This document shows, piece by piece, positions 1-8,352 of a stretch of DNA of 20,302 nucleotides (its first letter is position 1; each line of letters starts with the position of its first letter). The translations under genes and the position numbers were made by a program. The stretch comes from an uncultured Collinsella sp. (GTDB taxonomy: Bacteria; Actinomycetota; Coriobacteriia; Coriobacteriales; Coriobacteriaceae): the NCBI GenBank assembly GCA_958447445.1, contig CAUDAE010000020.1, forward strand, positions 1-20,302. The letters are read 5' to 3'. Below the pieces are notes generated by a model. That model made no database searches, was not told where the DNA came from, and worked only from the letters and a program-made list of their open reading frames with translations.

Positions 1-67
1 TGAAGGAATGGTGGAGATGTGTTTCGATGGGTCAGATTCGTGTCGTTCCGAAAAGACCGTGAACCTT

Positions 68-96
68 TTGTGGGACACGCGGCGCCGTGGTATCAT
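68..96 (+). promoter_or_regulatory. Predicted promoter of rpmE
   Basis: A -35-like TTGTGG (68-73) and a -10-like TATCAT (91-96) are separated by 17 bases, the ideal spacing for the housekeeping sigma factor. Transcription would start near 103, just before the hairpins of the rpmE leader. This is a prediction from sequence only. Confidence 0.6.
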
Positions 97-109
97 AGCC
101 GAGTTTGTT

Positions 110-158
110 GTCTTGGTCGGAAACCAAGACGCCTTATGCGCTGATCGGTAACCAGCGC
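110..158 (+). promoter_or_regulatory. Two-hairpin rpmE leader, candidate L31 autoregulatory element
   Basis: Hairpin 1 pairs GTCTTGGT (110-117) with ACCAAGAC (123-130) around loop CGGAA. Hairpin 2 pairs GCGCTG (138-143) with CAGCGC (153-158) around a 9-base loop. Both apical parts hold a similar string (TCGGAAACCA and TCGGTAACCA), so they may be duplicate protein-binding sites. The AAGGAG ribosome binding site (168-173) follows by 9 bases, so a bound protein could block initiation. Computationally predicted L31 leader families are known in several bacterial groups, including, as I recall, Coriobacteria. Assigning this leader to that class is an inference from position and fold. Confidence 0.55.
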
Positions 159-180
159 CTGACCAATAAGGAGTCCTACC

Positions 181-606
181 ATGAAGCAGGGTATCCATCC
201 CCAGTATGTCGAGTGCACGGTGACGTGCTCCTGCGGCAACACCTTCAAGACGCACGCTACCGTGTCCGAGATGAAGGTCGAGCTTTGCAACGAGTGCCAC
301 CCGTTCTACACCGGCCAGCAGAAGTTCGTCGACACCGGTGGACGCGTCCAGCGCTTCGCCGACAAGTTCGGTGGCGCCGCTGCCGCCCAGCTCAAGAAGG
401 CTGAGGAGGCCAAGGCTGCCAAGGCCGCCAAGGCTGCTGAGGCCGAGGCTGCTCGCAAGGCCGCCGCTGAGGCTAAGGCTGCCGAGAAGGCTAAGCGTGC
501 CGCTAAGTTTGCCGAGGAGGCTGCCAAGCAGGCCGCCGAGGCTCCCGCAGAGGCTCCCGTCGAGGAGGCCGCTGCCGAGGCCGAGACCACCGAGGCCGCT
601 GAGTAA
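181..606 (+). CDS. rpmE: Large ribosomal subunit protein L31 with a long Ala/Lys/Glu tail
   Basis: This is ribosomal protein bL31, 141 aa, a component of the 50S subunit near the central protuberance and the bridge to the 30S head. Residues 1 to about 65 are the L31 fold, starting MKQGIHPQY. Cys16, Cys18, Cys36 and Cys39 form the zinc-binding C+ type. Ordinary L31 ends at about 70 residues. Here residues 66-141 are a low-complexity extension of Ala, Lys and Glu, basic at first and ending acidic, which should form a charged helix or stay disordered. The ATG start is supported by AAGGAG at 168-173. It stands alone, with its own promoter, structured leader and strong terminator (644-683). Identity is certain; the role of the tail is unknown. 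Confidence 0.97.
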   Translation: MKQGIHPQYVECTVTCSCGNTFKTHATVSEMKVELCNECHPFYTGQQKFVDTGGRVQRFADKFGGAAAAQLKKAEEAKAAKAAKAAEAEAARKAAAEAKAAEKAKRAAKFAEEAAKQAAEAPAEAPVEEAAAEAETTEAAE

Positions 607-643
607 ATAGCTCGCCGCGGAATCGCTCGCATTCATGGCATGA

Positions 644-683
644 GGGCCGTGCATCCATTTGGGTGCACGGCCCTTTTCTTTTT
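644..683 (+). terminator. Intrinsic terminator of rpmE
   Basis: Positions 644-656 pair with 661-673 (13 bp including one T-G wobble) around loop ATTT, followed by a T-rich tract at 674-683. It is a strong, standard terminator that separates rpmE from secA. Confidence 0.9.
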
Positions 684-697
684 GATTAGTGCAAACT

Positions 698-714
698 AAC
701 CTGTCCCCATGGCA
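698..714 (+). repeat. Degenerate copy C of the AACCTG repeat
   Basis: AACCTGTCCC followed by CATGGCA (698-714) matches the left arm and centre of the palindromic repeats at 751-784 and 12862-12896 but lacks the right arm. It sits 53 bases before copy A in the secA leader. Confidence 0.45.
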
Positions 715-750
715 CCACATGGCGGAGAGGCGGCGTTTGCCCAGATAAAT

Positions 751-784
751 CCTCCAAAATTAACCTGTTCCATTGTGGCAGGTT
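751..784 (+). repeat. Palindromic AACCTG repeat, copy A, in the secA leader
   Basis: AACCTG (762-767) pairs with CAGGTT (779-784), with CC/GG inside and loop ATTGT. The 11 bases upstream (CCTCCAAAATT) also match copy B at 12862, so the conserved unit is about 34 bases. The TTGTGG inside it (773-778) could act as a -35 for secA, with TATTAC (795-800) 16 bases on, but this is weak. The repeat lies 53 bases before the secA start. Confidence 0.6.
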
Positions 785-836
785 GGTCGTAGTTATTACG
801 TGGCGGCCGAGGTCGACCGTATAGGCCGCGCCTTGT

Positions 837-3640
<2,804 letters not shown>

Positions 3641-3641
<1 letters not shown>

Positions 3642-4789
3642 TGGCTGAGGCTTTAGAGGTAACGCCCGCCGAGCTGGACGCGTTTGCGGACCGGCTCGGC
3701 GAGGTCGAGTCGTATCTCCACCTGGACGAAAAGCGCACGCGCGTGACCGAGCTCGAGGCCAAAAGTGTTGCCCCTGGCTTTTGGGATGACGCCGACGCCG
3801 CCCGTGCCACCATGGAGGAGATTGCGCGTACCAAGGAAGATATCGCTGCCGTGGACACCGCGCGCGGCGAGCTTTCCGATGCCCGCGCCGCGCTGGAGCT
3901 TGCCGAGGAGATGGGGGATGACCCCGACGCCGTCGCCCTTCGCGAGGAGGCTACAGCCACGGCTGAGCGCCTGGCTCGCGCTATCGACGAGCTTGAGCTT
4001 TCGAGCTGGTTTACCGGTGAGTTCGATCACGGCGATGCCATTGTGACCATCAAGCCCGGACAGGGTGGTCTGGAGGCTCAGGACTGGACCTTCATGCTCT
4101 TTAAGATGTACATGAAGTACTGCCAGCGTCGCGGTTGGAAGGTCACCATCAACGACTGTCCCGCGGCCGAGGTCATCGGCATCGACCGCGCGACCTTTAC
4201 CGTCGAGGGCAAGGACGCATTTGGCATGCTGCGCGCCGAGGCCGGCGTCCACCGCTTGGTTCGCATTAGCCCCACCGACGACAAGAAGCGCCGCCAGACC
4301 ACGTTTGCCGGCGTCGAGGTCATCCCCGTGCTACCCGATGATATCGACATCGAGATCAGTCCCGATGACATCCGCGTGGACGTGTACCACGCGAGCGGCC
4401 CGGGCGGTCAGGGCGTTAACACCACGGACTCCGCCGTGCGCGTGACGCATTTCCCCAGCGGCATTGTGGTTACCTGCCAAAACGAGCGCAGCCAGATTCA
4501 GAACAAGGCCGCGTGCATGCAGATCCTCAAGGCTCGCCTGTACGAGATTGAGCTCGAGAAGCGCGCCGAAGCCCTGGATGAGATCCGCGGACCCAAGACC
4601 ACGATTGGTTTTGGCAACCAGATTCGCAGCTACGTGCTCTACCCGTACCAGATGGTCAAGGACCTACGCACGGGCGTGGAGACCAGCAATGTCGTGGCCG
4701 TTCTTGACGATGGCGACCTGGACCCGTTTGTTATTGGCTACCATCGCTGGGCTACCGGCAACGCCGATGCAGAAGGCTCGGAGGTCTAA
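3641..4789 (+). CDS. prfB: Peptide chain release factor 2 (RF2), with SPT in place of SPF
   Basis: RF2 reads stop codons UAA and UGA in the ribosomal A site and triggers hydrolysis of peptidyl-tRNA. The product is 382 aa. GGQ is at 255-257 in SGPGGQGVN, and the C-terminal region MVKDLRTGVET is typical. The frame is continuous from ATG 3641: the programmed UGA frameshift that controls prfB in many bacteria is absent, as is common in actinobacteria. The stop-reading loop has Ser210-Pro211-Thr212 where RF2 normally has Ser-Pro-Phe; RF1 has Pro-x-Thr. The loop length (13 residues from SP to TF) is unchanged, so this is a substitution and not misalignment. The general RF2 frame (VRISP, RRQTTF, NTTDSAVR) argues against RF1. 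ATG overlaps the secA TAA by one base, with AGGAA upstream. Confidence 0.95.
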
Positions 4790-4851
4790 AACATCGGGTG
4801 GCTTCAAGCCGATGCCAAGCCCAACGGTTGGACGGGTTTGTATCCAGAATA

Positions 4852-4874
4852 AACCCTGCGCAGGGGTGGTTTTT
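4852..4874 (+). terminator. Weak terminator-like hairpin after prfB
   Basis: CCCT (4854-4857) and AGGG (4862-4865) pair around GCGC, with flanking AACC/GGTT possible, followed by TTTTT (4870-4874). The stem is short, so this may be only a partial terminator; a better hairpin follows at 4916. Confidence 0.4.
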
Positions 4875-4888
4875 GTCCGGCGAATCGG

Positions 4889-4894
4889 TAGAAT
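4889..4894 (+). promoter_or_regulatory. Possible -10 element for yitT
   Basis: TAGAAT preceded by GG fits a -10 box and resembles others in this window (TAGACT before rnr, TACAAT before the ArsC-like gene). No good -35 sits at 17 bases. A start near 4901 would put the hairpin at 4916-4942 inside a very short leader. Confidence 0.3.
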
Positions 4895-4915
4895 CGAATA
4901 CAAGAAGAAGTTCAA

Positions 4916-4942
4916 AGCGCATCCGTTTGGGTGTGCTTTTTT
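4916..4942 (+). terminator. Intrinsic terminator immediately before the yitT ribosome binding site
   Basis: Positions 4916-4924 pair with 4929-4937 (9 bp with two G-T pairs) around loop GTTT, followed by a run of T to 4942. GGGAGG, the yitT ribosome binding site, starts 3 bases later. It can be the end of the secA-prfB transcript or an attenuator in the yitT leader. Confidence 0.7.
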
Positions 4943-4954
4943 GAGGGAGGCAGC

Positions 4955-5845
4955 ATGGCATATCGTCTGGACATCAAGCGCATTCTTTCGATGAACTTCT
5001 TTCACGACCTGCCCCAGATCATGTTGGGGTGTGCCTTGGCCGCCATCGCGACCGACTTGTTTTTGATTCCCAACGGTCTTGCCGCCGGTGGCGTTACGGG
5101 CCTTGCCACCATTATCCAGGCGGTCGGCGCGGCGCGCGGCCTATCGCTTCCCGTTGGTATTCAGACGATCGTGATGAACGCCTTGCTGTTGTTGGTCGTT
5201 ATGCGCGAGGGCGGCATGTTCTACGTGGTGCAGACCGCGACGGGCTTTGTGCTGCTGGGCTTCTTTACCGATCTGTTCGCCCCGTTTGTAGCACCTCTGG
5301 CGGATGCGGACCTGATGCTCCCTGCCATGTGGGGCGGCATTATTACGGGCATCGGTTACGGCATGGTGTTGCGCGCCGGTGCCAACACCGGCGGCTCGGA
5401 CACGATTGGCCAAATCATCTCGCGTAACACCTCGCTGCCGGTGGGCTCGACCGTCATGGCGATCGATGTTGCCGTATGCGCGCTATCGGCTCCGGTCTTT
5501 TCAATCGAAAACGCACTGTATGCAGGCCTTTCGATGGTCATTAGCGGCTACGTGATCGATGCCGTGGTCGATGGTGGCAACAAACGCCGTATGGTACTCA
5601 TCATCTCGGACAAGTTCCCTGATATCGCTGCCGATATCATGTATGGCCTGGGTCGTGGTTGTACCAAGTTTAAGGCGACTGGCATGTATTCGGGTGCCGA
5701 GAAGCCAGTGATTATGGTCATCGTGAGCCGTCGAGAGCTCAATACCCTCAAGACGATCGTGCGCGAGCGCGATCCTCATGCCATCGTGACGGTTGCCGAC
5801 GTTACGGAAGCCTTCGGCGAGGGATTCAAGGACATTAGCGCGTAG
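4955..5845 (+). CDS. YitT-family membrane protein with C-terminal DUF2179 domain
   Basis: This is an uncharacterised integral membrane protein of 296 aa. The first about 200 residues hold several hydrophobic segments (for example IMLGCALAAIATDLFLI and the stretches VMNALLLLVVM and GFVLLGFFTDLF) with the family's NGLAAGGVTGLA and GANTGGSDTIGQI glycine-rich signatures. The C-terminal about 80 residues, from RRMVLIISDKF to VADVTEAFGEGF, form the soluble DUF2179 domain. YitT proteins are widespread in Firmicutes and Actinobacteria; their substrate is unknown and a transport role is only suspected. The start is ATG 4955 with GGGAGG at 4945-4950; an in-frame GTG at 4931 would lie inside the hairpin and is rejected. 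It stands alone between two terminated units. Confidence 0.9.
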   Translation: MAYRLDIKRILSMNFFHDLPQIMLGCALAAIATDLFLIPNGLAAGGVTGLATIIQAVGAARGLSLPVGIQTIVMNALLLLVVMREGGMFYVVQTATGFVLLGFFTDLFAPFVAPLADADLMLPAMWGGIITGIGYGMVLRAGANTGGSDTIGQIISRNTSLPVGSTVMAIDVAVCALSAPVFSIENALYAGLSMVISGYVIDAVVDGGNKRRMVLIISDKFPDIAADIMYGLGRGCTKFKATGMYSGAEKPVIMVIVSRRELNTLKTIVRERDPHAIVTVADVTEAFGEGFKDISA

Positions 5846-6052
5846 GGTCGATCGCGTTCCATCCAAAAGACGTTCACATTGATAAACCGTTTCATCAGCG
5901 GTTCTGCCTGCTAAATTGTTCAAATAATGATAAAAACTCTGGTAAAGCCATCAGTTTCCAGCATAATGAATGACGTACGTGCATTGCGGCTGTGTTGGGA
6001 TTACCTTCGGTGCCGTGCGCATTTTGTCTAATGAGGATGAAAGGAAGGCACA

Positions 6053-6883
6053 ATGAGCGACGAAGAGCTCAAAAAGGTTGCCAACGAGGTAAGGAAGGGC
6101 ATCGTCACCGGCGTGCACGCTGCCAAGTCCGGCCATCCGGGCGGTTCGCTCGGCGCTGCCGACATCATGACCTATCTGTACTTTGAGGAAATGAACGTCG
6201 ACCCGGCCGATCCCCGCAAGGCCGATCGCGACCGTTTTGTGCTCTCCAAGGGCCATTGCGCTCCGGGCCTGTACGCCGTGCTCGCCGAGCGTGGGTTCTT
6301 CCCCAAGGAGGATCTCGAGACGCTGCGCCATATCGGCAGCCACCTGCAAGGTCATCCCAACATGAACGACACCCCGGGCGTCGATATGTCCACCGGCTCG
6401 CTCGGCCAGGGCATCTCCGCCGCCGTGGGCATGGCGGTTGCCGCCAAGCACTGGGGCGATACTTACCGCACGTACGCCCTGCTGGGTGATGGCGAGAGCG
6501 AGGAGGGCCAGGTCTGGGAGGCAGCCATGTTTGCCGGCAACCAGCAGCTCGATAACCTCTGCGTGATCGTCGACCACAACGGCCTGCAGATCGACGGCCC
6601 CGTTGAGGAGGTCAACGACCCCATGCCGCTCGCCGACAAGTTCCGCGCCTTTAAGTTCCACGTGGTGGAGCTTGCCGACGGCAACGATTTCGATCAGATC
6701 CGCGCCGCCTTTGCCGAGGCCCGCGCCACCAAGGGTCAGCCGACCGCCATCATCGCCGAGACCATGAAGGGCAAGGGCGTTTCCTTTATGGAGAACCAGG
6801 TTGGTTGGCACGGCAAGGCCCCCAACGATGAACAGTTTGAGCAGGCCATGGCAGAGCTCACGGCCGCCGGAGAGGAGCTCTAG
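6053..6883 (+). CDS. Transketolase, N-terminal (TPP-binding) subunit
   Basis: This is the N-terminal half of a split transketolase, 276 aa. Transketolase moves two-carbon ketol units between sugar phosphates in the non-oxidative pentose phosphate pathway, linking glycolysis to ribose and erythrose-4-phosphate supply. Visible are SGHPGGSL (26-33), KGHCAPGLYAVL (66-77), the HLQGHPNM loop, TGSLGQG (114-120) and the Mg-diphosphate motif GDGE (145-148) with Asn176 in VDHNGLQ. Single-chain enzymes are about 660 aa; here the pyrimidine-binding half is the next gene, as in many actinobacteria, Firmicutes and archaea. The ATG start has a purine-rich GAAAGGAAGG just upstream. TAG (6881-6883) lies one base before the next ATG, so the two subunits should be made in a fixed ratio. 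Confidence 0.95.
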   Translation: MSDEELKKVANEVRKGIVTGVHAAKSGHPGGSLGAADIMTYLYFEEMNVDPADPRKADRDRFVLSKGHCAPGLYAVLAERGFFPKEDLETLRHIGSHLQGHPNMNDTPGVDMSTGSLGQGISAAVGMAVAAKHWGDTYRTYALLGDGESEEGQVWEAAMFAGNQQLDNLCVIVDHNGLQIDGPVEEVNDPMPLADKFRAFKFHVVELADGNDFDQIRAAFAEARATKGQPTAIIAETMKGKGVSFMENQVGWHGKAPNDEQFEQAMAELTAAGEEL

Positions 6884-6884
6884 G

Positions 6885-7826
6885 ATGGCAGACGTCAAAA
6901 AAATCGCCACGCGCGTAAGCTACGGCGAGGCCCTCGTCGAGCTCGCCAACGAGCACGATGACTTTGTGGTCCTCGACGCCGACCTGGCCGCCGCCACGCA
7001 GACCGGCAAGTTCAAGGCCGCCTGCCCCGATCGTTTCTTCGATGTGGGCATTGCCGAGAGCAACCTGATGGGCGTCGCCGCCGGTATCGCGACCACCGGC
7101 CGCGTTGCCTTCGCGAGCACCTTTGCCATGTTTGCCGCCGGCCGCGCCTTTGAGCAGGTCCGCAACTCCATCGGCTACCCGCATCTCAACGTTAAGATTG
7201 GCGCCACGCACGCCGGTATCTCGGTGGGCGAGGACGGCGCCACACACCAGTGCTGCGAGGATATCGCCCTGATGCGCGTCATCCCTGGCATGACTGTGAT
7301 CGTTCCTGCCGACGACGTCGAGGCCCGCGCCGTGACGCGCGCCGCCTACGAGTGCGACGGTCCGGTGTACATGCGCTTCGCCCGTTTGGCCTCGCCGGTT
7401 ATCAACGACCCCGAGACCTACAAGTTCGAGTTGGGTAAGGGCATTGTCATGCGCGAGGGCGCCGATGTGACCATCATCGCCTGCGGCCTGATGGTCGGCG
7501 AGGCTCTCGAGGCCGCCGAGCAGCTCGCTGCCGAGGGCATCGACGCCGAGGTCATCAACATGCACACCATCAAGCCCATCGACGCCGACCTGATCGTCAA
7601 GAGCGCCACCAAGACCGGCCACGTCGTGACCGTCGAGGAGCACTCCGTGATCGGCGGCCTGGGCAGCGCCGTTGCCGACGTCCTGTGCGAGCAGTGCCCG
7701 ACGCCGCTCAAGAAGATCGGCGTCAACGACACCTTCGGTGAGTCCGGCCCGGGCGCCGAGCTCCTGCACAAGTACGGCCTGGACGCCGCCAACATCGTGG
7801 CGACCACCAAGGAGTTCTTGGCATAA
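6885..7826 (+). CDS. Transketolase, C-terminal subunit
   Basis: This is the partner half of the split transketolase, 313 aa, with the pyrimidine-binding domain and the C-terminal transketolase domain. Glu58 in VGIAESNLMG is the conserved glutamate that activates thiamine diphosphate; GATHAGISVGEDGATHQ follows and is typical. The start is ATG 6885, with AGGAG at 6873-6877 inside the end of the upstream gene; a longer frame open from 6801 overlaps the upstream gene and is not used. The complex is likely a heterotetramer of the two proteins. A strong hairpin (7897-7925) ends the transcript. Confidence 0.95.
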   Translation: MADVKKIATRVSYGEALVELANEHDDFVVLDADLAAATQTGKFKAACPDRFFDVGIAESNLMGVAAGIATTGRVAFASTFAMFAAGRAFEQVRNSIGYPHLNVKIGATHAGISVGEDGATHQCCEDIALMRVIPGMTVIVPADDVEARAVTRAAYECDGPVYMRFARLASPVINDPETYKFELGKGIVMREGADVTIIACGLMVGEALEAAEQLAAEGIDAEVINMHTIKPIDADLIVKSATKTGHVVTVEEHSVIGGLGSAVADVLCEQCPTPLKKIGVNDTFGESGPGAELLHKYGLDAANIVATTKEFLA

Positions 7827-7845
7827 GGCAAGGCGGATCTCAAGG

Positions 7846-7960
7846 ACTGCTTCGCCAGAACTATAAAACTGTTTCGCCAGTACTATGGAAACCCGGCAGG
7901 GGCGCTCTCTTGGAGAGCGCCCCTGTTTCAGTTGCGGTGAAATAAGGACTGTTTTGCCAG
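7846..7960 (+). repeat. Three copies of ACTGYTTYGCCAG after the transketolase genes
   Basis: The 13-base unit occurs at 7846-7858 (ACTGCTTCGCCAG), 7868-7880 (ACTGTTTCGCCAG) and 7948-7960 (ACTGTTTTGCCAG). Copies 1 and 3 are also preceded by AGG. Copies 1 and 2 start 22 bases apart; copy 3 lies beyond the terminator, within the loop of the 7930-7996 inverted repeat. Function is unknown. Confidence 0.6.
7897..7928 (+). terminator. Terminator of the transketolase operon
   Basis: CAGGGGCGCTCTC (7897-7909) pairs perfectly with GAGAGCGCCCCTG (7913-7925) around loop TTG, followed by only TTT. The stem is very stable; the short T-run makes it a somewhat atypical terminator. Confidence 0.7.
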
Positions 7961-7996
7961 CTTAAAGGCTCAATTAATCCGTATTTCACCGCAACT
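7930..7996 (+). repeat. 15-bp perfect inverted repeat around a 37-base loop
   Basis: AGTTGCGGTGAAATA (7930-7944) is the exact reverse complement of TATTTCACCGCAACT (7982-7996). The loop contains the third ACTGTTTTGCCAG copy. No gene lies inside. It may be a small palindromic element or a structured RNA; which one cannot be told from one copy. Confidence 0.75.
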
Positions 7997-8037
7997 TATG
8001 AAGACGCCCCTCAAGCACGGTCCCATCAGGGAAAAGG

Positions 8038-8085
8038 GCATATATCGGCAAAGTGCAATTCAGACCCTTCCAACTTTGTATATGC
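8038..8085 (+). repeat. Bulged inverted repeat
   Basis: GCATATA (8038-8044) pairs with TATATGC (8079-8085), and CAAAGT (8049-8054) with ACTTTG (8073-8078). TCGG (8045-8048) bulges out and the loop is 18 bases. The 13 bp of pairing without a T-run do not suggest a terminator. Confidence 0.5.
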
Positions 8086-8125
8086 AGCACCCCAAGTAAA
8101 ACGCGGCGACCCCTTAGTTACCGCA

Positions 8126-8248
8126 GGCCGGACACAGGGCTACTCTCCAAATCTTTCTGCAGGACGGAGGAGCCCCCGCAGCGCGAAGCGCGCAGCGGGG
8201 GCTCCGACATGTCCGAGGACGATTTGGAGAGTAACCCTGTGCCCGGCC
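8126..8248. repeat. 123-base near-symmetric palindrome before ftsE
   Basis: One dyad axis serves the whole element. The outer arms 8126-8153 and 8221-8248 match over 28 positions with two mismatches (8132/8242 and 8140/8234). The inner hairpin 8169-8179 with 8195-8205 is perfect over 11 bp, and GCGCG (8181-8185) with CGCGC (8189-8193) closes a loop of AAG. Both outer mismatches are A/C on the plus strand, so they become G-U pairs in a minus-strand transcript. Only the stretches 8154-8168 and 8206-8220 pair poorly. No protein is convincing here. It could be a miniature inverted-repeat element or a hairpin RNA. Confidence 0.8.
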
Positions 8249-8298
8249 GACGGGATCCCCAAGCACGCCATGCTTCTTATGTGCAGCAAAGCTAATAC

Positions 8299-8307
8299 TG
8301 CTAAAAT
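8299..8307 (+). promoter_or_regulatory. Extended -10 promoter element of ftsE
   Basis: TG-C-TAAAAT (8299-8307) is an extended -10 box 45 bases before the ftsE GTG. No clear -35 lies 17 bases upstream, which an extended -10 can tolerate. The 123-base palindrome ends 50 bases upstream. Confidence 0.5.
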
Positions 8308-8352
8308 ACAAAGCGCTCATGTAGTTTAAACGCACGACGATAAGGAGCACCA

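Noticed and set aside
1..62. C-terminal end of an upstream gene (an open stretch ending at TGA 60-62)
   Set aside because: The 19 or so codons carry no recognisable family end, so no gene is claimed for the first 100 bases.
5846..6052. Terminator and promoter between yitT and the transketolase genes
   Set aside because: AACCG (5885-5889) and CGGTT nearby can pair, and CATAAT (5962-5967) resembles a -10 box, but there is no T-run and no -35 at proper spacing; neither is strong enough to list.
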